From Porphyrobacter sp. (GTDB taxonomy: Bacteria > Pseudomonadota > Alphaproteobacteria > Sphingomonadales > Sphingomonadaceae): a stretch of DNA of 64,000 nucleotides. A program made the position numbers and the translations under genes. The stretch is from contig JAPZUC010000002.1 of the NCBI GenBank assembly GCA_027533455.1, positions 558,001 through 622,000 of the forward strand, read 5' to 3'. The notes beneath the pieces are model-generated. The model ran no database searches, was not told where the DNA came from, and worked only from the letters and a program-made list of their open reading frames with translations. Below, in pieces: positions 9,911-18,266 of this stretch. Numbering within the stretch: position 1 is the first letter of the stretch; each line of letters starts with the position of its first letter.

Positions 9911-10174
9911 ATGGCCGCCCCCCGGATCGACATCTACACCAAGTTCGCCTGCCCATTCTGCGTCCGCGCCAAGCGCCTTCTGAGCGAGAAGGGCGCGCAG
10001 TTCATCGAGCATGACATCACCATGGGCGGCCCCAAGCGCGCAGAAATGCTCGCCCGCGCACCCGACGCGATGACGGTGCCACAGATATTCATTGGCGAGA
10101 CCCATGTGGGTGGAAGCGACGATCTTGCCGCGCTTGAACGCGAGGGCAAGCTTGACGCCTTGCTGGCGGGCTGA
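9911..10174 (+). CDS. grxC: Glutaredoxin 3
   Basis: An 87-residue GrxC-type glutaredoxin that reduces disulfides and deglutathionylates proteins using glutathione. It shows the dithiol active site CPFC (in YTKFACPFCVRAKRLL), the cis-Pro in TVPQIFIG and the GSH-binding GGSDDLAALE. The start at 9911 (MAAPRIDIYTKF) is chosen over an upstream in-frame extension because it gives the family's usual N-terminus and length. Its TGA overlaps the ATG of the following amidase gene, so the two are translationally coupled. Confidence 0.96.
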   Translation: MAAPRIDIYTKFACPFCVRAKRLLSEKGAQFIEHDITMGGPKRAEMLARAPDAMTVPQIFIGETHVGGSDDLAALEREGKLDALLAG

Positions 10175-10995
10175 TGACTACGATCGGCGTCTTGCAAATG
10201 ACTTCGGGCGTTAATCCCGAGGCCAATCTTGCGGTCATCGAAAATGCCGCGAAGCAGTGCGCTGAGCGGGGCGCGCTGATGCTTTTCACGCCCGAGATGT
10301 CGCTGTTGCTCGACCGTGACCGCGCTCGGGCGCGCGAATGGATCGAAAGCGACGCGCCTGCCGATATGATCGAGCGCATCTCCACGATTGCAGCCAAGCA
10401 GCATCTCGACATTGTGGTGGGATCGATGCCGGTTCCGGCAGGCGGCGGCAGATGGGCCAATCGCAGCTATTATTTCCACCCTGACCTCGCCCCTCCCGTC
10501 ATATACGACAAGATGCATATGTTCGATGTCGCACTGGCGAGCGGAGAGGCCTGGCGCGAGAGCGCGGCTTATGCACCGGGCGAGGAGGTCGTCACTGTCG
10601 AGGAAACCCCCATCGGCAGGCTCGGCCTGACAATCTGCTACGATCTGCGGTTCCCCGCGCTGTTCGGCGCGCTGGGCGACCGCCGCTGTGACGCCATCGC
10701 GGTGCCCGCCGCCTTCACACGGCCCACGGGTGCTGCCCACTGGCACGTCATGCTGCGCGCCCGCGCGATCGAGGCGAGCGCCTTCATCATCGCGGCAGCG
10801 CAAGTGGGTAAGCATGAAGACGGGCGCGAGACCTATGGTCACAGCCTTGTCGTCGATCCGTGGGGCGAAGTGTTGCTCGATATGGGTGGTGATGAGCCGG
10901 GGCTGGCTTTCTGCGAGATCGACCATCGCCGTATCGCGGAAGTGCGCGCGCAGGTGCCGTCTCTTGCCAACCGCCGCGAAATCGCCAGATCCTGA
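10174..10995 (+). CDS. Nitrilase-superfamily carbon-nitrogen hydrolase (Nit/NitFhit branch)
   Basis: A 273-residue cytoplasmic amidase. It has the three catalytic positions of the superfamily: Glu in LFTPEMS (about residue 41), Lys in YDKMHMFD (about 113) and Cys in ICYDLRFP (about 150). Near relatives of this branch act as omega-amidases or remove deaminated glutathione; the neighbouring glutaredoxin gene makes the glutathione-repair role attractive but unproven. It is coupled to grxC upstream by a 1-base stop/start overlap, and DUF1178 follows 4 bp downstream. Confidence 0.93.
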   Translation: MTTIGVLQMTSGVNPEANLAVIENAAKQCAERGALMLFTPEMSLLLDRDRARAREWIESDAPADMIERISTIAAKQHLDIVVGSMPVPAGGGRWANRSYYFHPDLAPPVIYDKMHMFDVALASGEAWRESAAYAPGEEVVTVEETPIGRLGLTICYDLRFPALFGALGDRRCDAIAVPAAFTRPTGAAHWHVMLRARAIEASAFIIAAAQVGKHEDGRETYGHSLVVDPWGEVLLDMGGDEPGLAFCEIDHRRIAEVRAQVPSLANRREIARS

Positions 10996-10999
10996 TGGC

Positions 11000-11467
11000 A
11001 TGATCGTTTTCGACCTGTCCTGTTCAAATGGCCACCGGTTCGAGGGTTGGTTCGGCTCCTCGGCCGATTTCGAGGACCAGCGCGAACGCGGACTGCTGTG
11101 CTGTCCGACCTGCGGCTCGGGCGCCGTCACCAAGGCCCCGATGGCCCCCGCCGTGCCTGCCAAGGGCAATGTGCGGAAGGAGGCGTTGCCGCCGCAGACG
11201 CCGCAGCCCATGGTCAACACACCTATGCCGGACGAAATGCGCAAGGCGCTTCGCCAGCTTGCCGAGGTACAGGCCCAAGCGCTCAAGAACTCGACATGGG
11301 TCGGTGACAAGTTCGCCGAGGAAACCCGCAAGATGCACTATGGCGAGCGCGACGAGGCTCCGATCCACGGGCAGGCTAGCCTAGCCGAGGCCAAGGCGTT
11401 GATCGAGGAAGGCGTGCCGGTCGCCCCGTTGCCGTTCCCGGTCGCACCGCCGGAAAAGTTGAATTGA
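11000..11467 (+). CDS. DUF1178 family protein
   Basis: A 155-residue protein of unknown function. The N-terminus MIVFDLSCSNGHRFEGWF and the nearby CCPTCGSG give two CxnC half-sites suggestive of a small zinc ribbon. An Ala/Pro linker follows, then a helical C-terminal half (about residues 75-150) with KNSTWVGDKFAEETRKMHYGE. This is the typical DUF1178 architecture, usual in alphaproteobacteria. The ATG at 11000 follows the amidase stop by 4 bp, so it belongs to the grxC operon. tRNA-Arg lies 33 bp downstream. Confidence 0.92.
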   Translation: MIVFDLSCSNGHRFEGWFGSSADFEDQRERGLLCCPTCGSGAVTKAPMAPAVPAKGNVRKEALPPQTPQPMVNTPMPDEMRKALRQLAEVQAQALKNSTWVGDKFAEETRKMHYGERDEAPIHGQASLAEAKALIEEGVPVAPLPFPVAPPEKLN

Positions 11468-11500
11468 TCGGAAAGGCCGTCCTGCTATTGAACGCGGCGG

Positions 11501-11577
11501 GACCCCGTAGCTCAGCCGGATAGAGCACCAGATTCCTAATCTGGGGGCCGCGCGTTCGAATCGCGCCGGGGTCACCA
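11501..11577 (+). tRNA. tRNA-Arg (anticodon CCT)
   Basis: A complete cloverleaf: acceptor GACCCCG/CGGGGTC, D-arm with CTCAGCCGGATAGAG, anticodon stem CCAGA/TCTGG with loop TTCCTAA (CCT), T-arm GCGTTCGAATCGC, discriminator A and an encoded CCA at 11575-11577. It reads AGG codons. The next base (11578) is the last base of the convergent MFS gene's stop codon, so there is no spacer. Confidence 0.97.
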
Positions 11578-12798
11578 TCACCCCTCGCTCTGAAGCCGCC
11601 AGCGGCGCTCCGCGTGGAGTGCGAGGGCAAGGACGCAGCAGCTCATTGCCAGCAGCAGCGCGCAGGTGCTGCCCCAGCCGCCCCAGTCGAACACCGCGGT
11701 CCCAGCCGCGCTTCCCACTGCGCCCCCGACGAACATCGTGACGATATAGCTGGTGGTCAGTCGCGTGCGGATTTCGGGGGCGAGCGTGAAGAGCGTCATG
11801 CGTCCGGTCACATCGACCGTCGGCCCGACGAGATTGACGAGGAACAGCGGCACGAGCACACCCCAGATCGAGAAACCCAGCGGGTAGAACAGCGCAATCC
11901 CTACAAACTGCACCACCGCCGCTGCCACCCGCGCGCGGCGAGGGCCTACCTTGTCGGCCCAGCGTCCGAGCCGCGGCGTGGTGAACACGCTCACCGCCGC
12001 GATTCCAGCAAGGTAGCCAACGTCGTCGGTGCCGTATCCCATAACCGGCCCGGTCAGATGCAGCGCCAGTGCCAGCCAGCTGGCGGTGAAGATAGCAAAA
12101 TTCAGGCCCTGGATCGCAGCGGAAATCCGCATATCCGGGTGCCGCGCGGCGAGCGTGAAGACCGAGACGATCAGAGCGCCATAGCCCGCTTGGGACTGCT
12201 TGGGGCTGACCCCCTCGCTCTTCATCGCGAAAGGCAGGAACGCGGTCACCGCCGCCATCAGCACCAGAGCTCCGATATAGACCGTGTGCCAATCGGTGTG
12301 GGCAGCAATGACACCCGCGCCCACGCGTGCGACGAGAATTCCGAAGATCACCGCTGCGGTCAGCTGCGCCGTGACCTGTCCCAGCCGCTCGGGCGCGACG
12401 CGCTTCGAGGCGAAGGCGGGGATCAGATAGGGCGCGATGGTGAAGAAGCCGAGTGCGGTCGAAGCGGCGGTGAACAGAGCAAAGCTCGGGGCAAGCACCA
12501 TCCCGCCCAGCGATAATGTCTGCCCCGCCACAAAGATCAGACACAACCTCCGGTTGGGGTAAAAATCCCCGAGCGGCAGCAGCAGCAGGATGCCCAATGC
12601 CAGTGCCAGCTGGTTCAGTGCCGGCACCAGCCCGATCTCCGCCTCGCCTACCCCGAAGCCGCGCGCAACCTCGCCGATGATCGGGTGGATGTAATAGGCA
12701 TTGGCCGTCACCACGGCGATGGTGAGCGCCAGCGCCCGCTCCTGCGTGCGGGTGAGATAGGCGAGGGCGGGCCTTGGCTGGGTTAGTGTTTCGGGCAT
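11578..12798 (-). CDS. MFS transporter
   Basis: A 406-residue major facilitator superfamily protein with about twelve hydrophobic segments in two halves. The A-like loop between TM2 and TM3 (LPLGDFYPNRRL) and the equivalent in the second half (RLGRWADKVGPRRARV) mark the two MFS repeats. Its resemblance is to putative drug/metabolite exporters of the YnfM/arabinose-efflux type; the substrate is unknown. It is transcribed towards tRNA-Arg and ends exactly against the tRNA's CCA. It is divergent from the acyl-CoA dehydrogenase gene. Confidence 0.9.
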   Translation of the reverse strand: MPETLTQPRPALAYLTRTQERALALTIAVVTANAYYIHPIIGEVARGFGVGEAEIGLVPALNQLALALGILLLLPLGDFYPNRRLCLIFVAGQTLSLGGMVLAPSFALFTAASTALGFFTIAPYLIPAFASKRVAPERLGQVTAQLTAAVIFGILVARVGAGVIAAHTDWHTVYIGALVLMAAVTAFLPFAMKSEGVSPKQSQAGYGALIVSVFTLAARHPDMRISAAIQGLNFAIFTASWLALALHLTGPVMGYGTDDVGYLAGIAAVSVFTTPRLGRWADKVGPRRARVAAAVVQFVGIALFYPLGFSIWGVLVPLFLVNLVGPTVDVTGRMTLFTLAPEIRTRLTTSYIVTMFVGGAVGSAAGTAVFDWGGWGSTCALLLAMSCCVLALALHAERRWRLQSEG

Positions 12799-12927
12799 GC
12801 GAGTTGTTGGGTAGCAGATCGAAACGGGATTGCCATTCCCCGCGACTTGCCGAAAAGCACGCTAATTGATCAGGTGGACTTGGGCGCGCCAAGCAGGCAA
12901 TTCCTCACCGCAAACAGGAGGAATTGC

Positions 12928-14097
12928 GTGTCCAAGCCCGCCCATGAACCCGAGGAACTCGCTGAAATCCGCCGCGCGGTGCGCAGCTTGTGCGACGGCT
13001 TTCCGGGCGAATACTGGCGTGCGAAGGATGCTGTCCGGGAATATCCGGCGGAGTTCGTGGACGCGCTGACCAAGGCGGGTTTCCTTGCCGCGCTGATCCC
13101 CACCGAGCACGGCGGCAGCGGCCTCAGCCTTGAGGCGGCCTGTGTCATCATGGAGGAGATCCAGGCCTCCGGATGCAACGGCTCAAGCGCCCATGCGCAG
13201 ATGTACATCATGAACACGCTGCTGCGGTATGGCTCGGACGAGCAGAAGGCCGCCTATCTCCCGCGCATCGCCAGCGGAGAATTGCGCTTGCAGGCCTTCG
13301 GGGTTTCCGAGCCGACCAGCGGCACGGATACACTCAGCCTGAAGACCCGCGCCGTTCGCGATGGCGACCATTATGTGATCAACGGCCAGAAGATCTGGAC
13401 CAGCCGGGCCGAATATTCCGACCTCATGCTCCTGCTTGCCCGCACCACCCCGCGCGAGGAAGCGGCGAGCAAGACTGAAGGGCTTTCGATCTTCCTCGTT
13501 GACATGCGGGAAGCGCAGCGCAGCGGCATGACGATCAAGCCGATCCGCACGATGATGAACCACTCGTCCTGCGAGGTGTTCTTCGATGATCTGCGCATCC
13601 CGGCCAGCGCGCTGGTGGGCGAGGAGGGGAAAGGCTTCCGCTACATCCTGTCCGGCATGAACGCCGAGCGCATCCTGATCGCGGCCGAGTGCATCGGCGA
13701 TGCCAAGTGGTTCATCGAGAAAGCGACCGGCTACGCGAAAGATCGCAGCGTCTTTGCCCGGCCCATCGGCCAGAACCAGGGCGTGCAGTTCCCGATCGCG
13801 CGCTGCTACGCCCAGATGCGCGCGGCCGAGCTGATGGTGCATCACGCCGCGCGGGTTTACGATGAAGGTGGCAATCCGGGCGAGGAAGCCAACATGGCCA
13901 AGCTGCTGGCTTCCGAAGCTAGCTGGGCCGCCGCTGACATGTGCGTGCAGACCTTTGGCGGCTTTGGCTTTGCCGAGGAATACGACGTCGAACGCAAGTT
14001 CCGGGAGGCGCGCCTCTACACTGTCGCGCCGATCTCCACCAACCTGATCCTCTCTTATCTTGCCGAACATGTGCTCGGCCTGCCCCGGTCCTACTAA
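12928..14097 (+). CDS. Acyl-CoA dehydrogenase
   Basis: A 389-residue FAD-dependent dehydrogenase that introduces a double bond into an acyl-CoA. It has the N-terminal helical domain (LIPTEHGGSGLS), the FAD-binding segment FGVSEPTSGTDT and IWTSRAEYSD, and the C-terminal helical domain with QTFGGFGFAEEYDVER. Acyl-chain specificity cannot be read; the sequence resembles CaiA-type family members. I place the start at the GTG at 12928, which follows AGGAGG (12916-12921) by 6 nt; an ATG at 12847 gives a 27-residue extension without family character. It stands alone. Confidence 0.93.
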   Translation: MSKPAHEPEELAEIRRAVRSLCDGFPGEYWRAKDAVREYPAEFVDALTKAGFLAALIPTEHGGSGLSLEAACVIMEEIQASGCNGSSAHAQMYIMNTLLRYGSDEQKAAYLPRIASGELRLQAFGVSEPTSGTDTLSLKTRAVRDGDHYVINGQKIWTSRAEYSDLMLLLARTTPREEAASKTEGLSIFLVDMREAQRSGMTIKPIRTMMNHSSCEVFFDDLRIPASALVGEEGKGFRYILSGMNAERILIAAECIGDAKWFIEKATGYAKDRSVFARPIGQNQGVQFPIARCYAQMRAAELMVHHAARVYDEGGNPGEEANMAKLLASEASWAAADMCVQTFGGFGFAEEYDVERKFREARLYTVAPISTNLILSYLAEHVLGLPRSY

Positions 14098-14202
14098 AAA
14101 TCGGCCGAACGGCGCGGTTTTGTGCGGATTGCGGCGCATTGCGCTTGCAGCGGCGGGCCAAGTGTGATTCTGTTGCGTCAGGCGACAAGGGAATTTCGCG
14201 CA

Positions 14203-14505
14203 ATGCGCAAATCGGTAACCGAAGGCAGGCTGAAGCGTGCTGTGGCGCTCGCGGCGCTGCTGCTCCTGACCGGCCTCGCCGTCGCCGGACCGACGGGTCT
14301 GCTCGCGTGGAGCGAGAACGCATCGGCGCTTGAAGCTCGCGAAGCCGAGATTGCCAAGCTCACCGCGAAGCGCGATGCGCTGCGCAATCGGGTCAGCCTG
14401 CTTGATCCCGATGCTGCCGACCCCGATCTTGCCAGCCAGCTTGTGCGCGATCAGCTCGGCGTCATGCGCGAGGACGAGGTGGTCATCACGCTCGAAGACG
14501 AGTGA
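14203..14505 (+). CDS. ftsB: FtsB/DivIC-like septum formation initiator
   Basis: A 100-residue bitopic division protein. One transmembrane helix (about residues 13-32, AVALAALLLLTGLAVAGPTG) is followed by a short leucine-rich coiled coil (SALEAREAEIAKLTAKRDALRNRVSLL) and a small C-terminal region (ASQLVRDQLGVMREDEVV), the normal FtsB layout. It would link FtsL and FtsQ in the periplasm. It lies upstream of pdhA, a frequent alphaproteobacterial arrangement. The ATG at 14203 is preferred to an upstream in-frame ATG because the extension has no domain character. Confidence 0.87.
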   Translation: MRKSVTEGRLKRAVALAALLLLTGLAVAGPTGLLAWSENASALEAREAEIAKLTAKRDALRNRVSLLDPDAADPDLASQLVRDQLGVMREDEVVITLEDE

Positions 14506-14661
14506 CCTGACCGAAGGCCTTAAATCGTTCTGATTTCGTATGCGTGTTCGGTTTTCTGCAAGGCCTTGCCGTTGCGTCATCCCCGATAGCCCGCCTATAG
14601 AGTGAGCCATTGGACGGCGCTTCTCCTCCCCATGAGTGCGCCAGATAGAGGGATACTTGTC

Positions 14662-15729
14662 TTGGCCAAAAAGCCCGCAAAACCATCCGCGAGCCACGCG
14701 GATGACAGCGATTTTCTGCTCCATTCGCTTCAGGACGCGTTCGAAGCCAAGAAGCGTTACGCCGCGAGCGACGCGGAGATGCTCGAATTCTACCGCCAGA
14801 TGCTGCTGATCCGTCGCTTCGAGGAAAAGGCGGGCCAGCTTTACGGCCTGGGCCTGATCGGCGGCTTCTGCCACCTCTATATCGGTCAGGAAGCGGTCGC
14901 GATCGGACTGCAGTCGGCGCTGGATAACGAGCGTGACAGCGTGATCACCGGCTACCGCGATCACGGCCATATGCTCGCTTACGGGATCGATCCCAAGGTG
15001 ATTATGGCAGAGCTTACCGGCCGCGAGGCGGGCATCTCGAAGGGCAAGGGCGGGTCGATGCACATGTTCTCGACCGAGCATAAGTTCTACGGCGGCCACG
15101 GCATCGTCGGGGCGCAGGTGGCGCTGGGCGGCGGCCTCGCGCTCGCGCACCAATACAACAACGACGGCGGGCTGTGCCTTGCCTATTTCGGTGACGGCGC
15201 GGCCAACCAGGGTCAGGTTTACGAGACCTTCAACATGGCTGCCTTGTGGAACCTGCCGATCGTCTTTGTGGTCGAAGACAACCAGTACGCGATGGGCACC
15301 GCTTCCAAGCGCTCGTCGGCTGAAACCCGCTTCTATCGTCGCGGAACTGCCTTCCGCATTCCGGGCATGGAAGTGAACGGCATGGATGTGCTCGAGGTGC
15401 GCGCTGCTGCCGAAGTGGCCTTTGCCCATGTGCGTGCAGGCAAGGGCCCGGTGCTCATGGAGTGTAACACCTATCGCTACCGCGGGCATTCCATGTCCGA
15501 TCCGGCCAAGTATCGCACCCGCGAGGAAGTGCAGGAGCAGCGTGATCACCACGACCCGATTGAGGGGCTGAAGAAGACCCTGATCGAGGCCGGCAAGACC
15601 GAGGACGAATTGAAGGCCATCGACAAGGCGATCCGGGCCGAAGTGGCCGAAGCGGCTGACTTTGCTGAAACCTCGCCCGAGCCCACCCCCGGTGAACTCT
15701 ACACCGATGTTCTGGTGGGGGAGTATTGA
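14662..15729 (+). CDS. pdhA: Pyruvate dehydrogenase E1 component, alpha subunit
   Basis: E1-alpha binds thiamine diphosphate and with PdhB decarboxylates pyruvate, passing the acetyl group to lipoyl E2. The visible marks are IGGFCHLYIGQEAV, RDHGHMLAYG, KGKGGSMHMF and the TPP-binding stretch GDGAANQGQ...VEDNQYAMGT, then the phosphorylation-loop-like YRYRGHSMSDP. The start is probably TTG at 14662 (giving MAKKPAKPS), 8 nt after AGAGGGA. An in-frame ATG at 14632 would add 10 residues, and a GTG at 14602 is also open. Length from 14662 is 355 residues. pdhB follows after 3 bp. Confidence 0.96.
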   Translation: MAKKPAKPSASHADDSDFLLHSLQDAFEAKKRYAASDAEMLEFYRQMLLIRRFEEKAGQLYGLGLIGGFCHLYIGQEAVAIGLQSALDNERDSVITGYRDHGHMLAYGIDPKVIMAELTGREAGISKGKGGSMHMFSTEHKFYGGHGIVGAQVALGGGLALAHQYNNDGGLCLAYFGDGAANQGQVYETFNMAALWNLPIVFVVEDNQYAMGTASKRSSAETRFYRRGTAFRIPGMEVNGMDVLEVRAAAEVAFAHVRAGKGPVLMECNTYRYRGHSMSDPAKYRTREEVQEQRDHHDPIEGLKKTLIEAGKTEDELKAIDKAIRAEVAEAADFAETSPEPTPGELYTDVLVGEY

Positions 15730-15732
15730 GCC

Positions 15733-17082
15733 ATGGCTATTGAACTGAAGATGCCGGCACTCTCCCCGACGATGGAGCAAGGCACGCTCGCCAAGTGGCT
15801 CAAGCAGGAAGGCGACCGGATCGAACCGGGCGACATCATCGCCGAGATCGAGACCGACAAGGCGACGATGGAATTCGAGGCGATCGACGAAGGCGTGCTC
15901 GAGAAGATCCTCGTGCCCGCCGGGACCGAGGACGTTGCTGTCGGCGCGGTGATTGCGCTGATTGCGGGGGAAGGGGAGGCGCCCGCTGAAGCGGCACCCG
16001 CGCCTGCCCCGGCTCCAGTTCCCGCACCGGCCCCCAAGGCTGAAAAGCCGACCGCCGCCGCCGCGTCTGTCGCCGATCCCGCGATTCCTGCGGGCACGAA
16101 GCTGGTCAGCACCACCGTGCGCGAGGCGCTGCGCGATGCGATGGCCGAGGAAATGCGCGCCGACCCGCGCGTGTTTGTGATGGGTGAGGAAGTCGCCGAG
16201 TACCAAGGCGCTTACAAGGTCACGCAGGGCCTGCTGGCCGAGTTCGGCCCCAAGCGCGTGATCGATACGCCGATCACCGAATATGGCTTTGCAGGCATCG
16301 GCACCGGCGCGGCGATGGGGGGCTTGCGCCCGATCGTCGAGTTCATGACCTTCAACTTCGCGATGCAGGCGATCGATCACATCATCAACTCGGCCGCCAA
16401 GACCAACTACATGTCGGGCGGCCAGATGCGCTGCCCGATCGTGTTCCGCGGCCCCAACGGCGCGGCCTCGCGCGTGGGCGCGCAACACTCGCAGAACTAC
16501 GGCCCGTGGTATGCGAGCGTCCCGGGCCTGATCGTGATCGCGCCATATGACGCGGCGGACGCGAAAGGGCTGATGAAAGCGGCGATCCGCTGCGAGGATC
16601 CGGTGGTCTTCCTCGAGAACGAGCTGGTCTATGGCCGCAGCTTCGATGTTCCCGATGTCGATGATTATGTCCTGCCGATCGGCAAGGCGCGGATCGTGCG
16701 CGAGGGCAAGGATGTGACCATTGTCACCTATTCGATCGGCGTCGGCCTCGCGCTCGAAGCGGCGGCGAAGCTGGCGGACGAGGGCATTGATGCCGAAGTG
16801 ATCGACCTTCGCACCCTCCGCCCGCTCGACAAGCAGACCGTGCTCGAAAGTCTCGCCAAGACCAACCGCCTGATCGTGGCGGAAGAGGGCTGGCCGACCT
16901 GTTCGATCGCGTCGGAAATCATCAGCATCTGCATGGAGGAAGGCTTCGACCACCTCGATGCGCCGGTGCTGCGGGTGTGCAACGAGGATGTGCCGCTGCC
17001 CTATGCGGCCAACCTCGAAAAGCTCGCGCTGATCGATGCTGCGCGCATTGCCGAGGCGGCGCGCAAGGTCTGCTACAAGTAG
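15733..17082 (+). CDS. pdhB: Pyruvate dehydrogenase E1 beta subunit with N-terminal lipoyl domain
   Basis: A 449-residue E1-beta. Residues 1-79 form a biotinyl/lipoyl domain with the lipoylated lysine in the ETDKATMEF turn (Lys43). An Ala/Pro linker (about 82-112) leads to the transketolase-type catalytic part ([55 protein letters not shown]). An extra lipoyl domain on E1-beta is a known feature of many alphaproteobacteria and replaces the single-domain form seen elsewhere. The E2 and E3 genes lie near 60-64 kb, not next to this gene. Confidence 0.97.
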   Translation: MAIELKMPALSPTMEQGTLAKWLKQEGDRIEPGDIIAEIETDKATMEFEAIDEGVLEKILVPAGTEDVAVGAVIALIAGEGEAPAEAAPAPAPAPVPAPAPKAEKPTAAAASVADPAIPAGTKLVSTTVREALRDAMAEEMRADPRVFVMGEEVAEYQGAYKVTQGLLAEFGPKRVIDTPITEYGFAGIGTGAAMGGLRPIVEFMTFNFAMQAIDHIINSAAKTNYMSGGQMRCPIVFRGPNGAASRVGAQHSQNYGPWYASVPGLIVIAPYDAADAKGLMKAAIRCEDPVVFLENELVYGRSFDVPDVDDYVLPIGKARIVREGKDVTIVTYSIGVGLALEAAAKLADEGIDAEVIDLRTLRPLDKQTVLESLAKTNRLIVAEEGWPTCSIASEIISICMEEGFDHLDAPVLRVCNEDVPLPYAANLEKLALIDAARIAEAARKVCYK

Positions 17083-17088
17083 GTCGCG

Positions 17089-17138
17089 TCAGCGCGTGCT
17101 GCCTGTCCGGATCCTGTCGGATGGGCAGCACGCGCTGA
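17089..17138. terminator. Long hairpin after pdhB
   Basis: A 15-bp perfect inverted repeat (TCAGCGCGTGCTGCC at 17089-17103 and its complement at 17124-17138) lies 7 bp after the pdhB stop. No T-run follows, so it is a candidate Rho-assisted terminator or mRNA 3'-end stabiliser, separating pdhB from the next gene. Confidence 0.55.
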
Positions 17139-17160
17139 GCGGCTCGGTCTCGACGTAGCC

Positions 17161-17823
17161 ATGACATCCGATCCGCCCGATCCGCGGCCGCCCGAGGCCG
17201 AACTGGCTCTGGCCTGGAGCGGGCCGAGGGTGCGCGCGCCGCTCAGTGTGGCGCTACAGCTTGACCGAAGGCTGGCGCGGATCGTTGCCCGCACGCAGGA
17301 GCCGATTCTCGGGCAGATGCGGCTCGCCTGGTGGCGCGAGGCCCTGGGCAAGCCGGTGACGGAGCGGCCGAAAGGCGATGCGGTGCTCGACGGGATCACC
17401 CTGCACTGGCACGGACGGGAAGCCGCTCTGGTTGCCATGGTCGATGCGTGGGAGGTTCTGGTAACTGCCGAGGGCATTGGTCCAGACGAGGCGGAGCGGT
17501 TCGGGACTGGGCGGGGCGCTTTCTTTGCGGCGCTGGGTTCTGACGACGCCGCACCGGAACGCGCGGCGCGACTTGCGGCAGCCGGGCGCCGCTGGGCTCT
17601 CGCCGATGCTGCGGCGGGGGTTTCGGACCCTGCCGAGCGTGCCGTTTTGGTCGACACCGGGTTAGGCGTAAGCCTTGCGTCTGGGCGCATTCGGGGCGAA
17701 TTGCGCGGCCTTGCCGTACTTGAAGCGCTCGCATTGCGCGCGTTGCGCCGTGGTGGCCGCCCTCTGATGGAGGGACGCGGCGCACCGCTTGCTGCGCTCA
17801 GGGCTTCTATCTTTCCTGTGTAA
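17161..17823 (+). CDS. Squalene/phytoene synthase-like protein (NDUFAF6-like)
   Basis: A 220-residue member of the trans-isoprenyl diphosphate synthase head-to-head fold. The segment QEPILGQMRLAWWREAL matches the helix found in the squalene/phytoene synthase superfamily. However, the usual pair of DxxxD substrate-binding motifs is not visible and the protein is ~70 residues shorter than true phytoene synthases. That pattern fits the NDUFAF6-like branch, linked to complex I assembly in mitochondria, better than a carotenoid enzyme. Function is unproven. It lies alone between the pdhB hairpin and the EF-hand gene. Confidence 0.75.
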   Translation: MTSDPPDPRPPEAELALAWSGPRVRAPLSVALQLDRRLARIVARTQEPILGQMRLAWWREALGKPVTERPKGDAVLDGITLHWHGREAALVAMVDAWEVLVTAEGIGPDEAERFGTGRGAFFAALGSDDAAPERAARLAAAGRRWALADAAAGVSDPAERAVLVDTGLGVSLASGRIRGELRGLAVLEALALRALRRGGRPLMEGRGAPLAALRASIFPV

Positions 17824-17872
17824 TTACGTGTAGTTACGCGGATGGGTGTAGCAGCAAGAGGGGGGCAGACCC

Positions 17873-18262
17873 TTGCGTCACGCATTAATGGGAGTGCTGG
17901 GCGGGCTTGTGCTCGCCGGAGTGGGTGTGTTCTGGTTGCAGGGCCGCGCCGCGATCGAGACTGGCGCACCGCCGCCGCCTGCTGCCACGCCGGCGCCCGA
18001 TCCGATGAAACTGCCGCTTGCCGATCCGGGCAGCATGACAGGGCCTTCGCCGCCCGAAATGAGCGATCTCAGCCGCGAGGAGCAGCGCTTCTTCCGCTAT
18101 GATCGCAACCGCGACCGGATGATCACGCGCGATGAGATGCTCTCGACCCGCACCGACGGTTTCCGCGCGCTCGACAAGGACGGCGATGGTCGCCTCACTC
18201 CGCGCGAATTTGCCGCCACTGCGCCCAAGCCGGTAACCAAGAAACCCGCTTGCAAGTGTTGA
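17873..18262 (+). CDS. EF-hand domain protein
   Basis: A 129-residue exported or membrane-anchored protein. An N-terminal hydrophobic segment (about residues 6-22) is followed by a Pro/Ala-rich linker. Two EF-hand loops follow: DRNRDRMITRDEM (about 77-89) and DKDGDGRLTPREF (about 101-113), both with acidic residues at calcium positions 1, 3, 5 and 12. It ends KKPACKC with two cysteines. The TTG at 17873 has a G-rich Shine-Dalgarno sequence (aagaggggggcag) just upstream; an ATG at 17888 is the alternative. It is convergent with trmFO, with only 4 bp between. Confidence 0.82.
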   Translation: MRHALMGVLGGLVLAGVGVFWLQGRAAIETGAPPPPAATPAPDPMKLPLADPGSMTGPSPPEMSDLSREEQRFFRYDRNRDRMITRDEMLSTRTDGFRALDKDGDGRLTPREFAATAPKPVTKKPACKC

Positions 18263-18266
18263 TCGC

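Noticed and set aside
13183-16953. Minus-strand open frame of 1256 codons
   Set aside because: It is the antisense shadow of the acyl-CoA dehydrogenase, ftsB-like, pdhA and pdhB genes, caused by high GC; it has low-complexity His/Arg-rich content and no domain.
17161-17823. Phytoene synthase for carotenoid synthesis
   Set aside because: The gene is too short, shows no clear pair of DxxxD motifs, and has no crt neighbours, so an NDUFAF6-like assignment was preferred.
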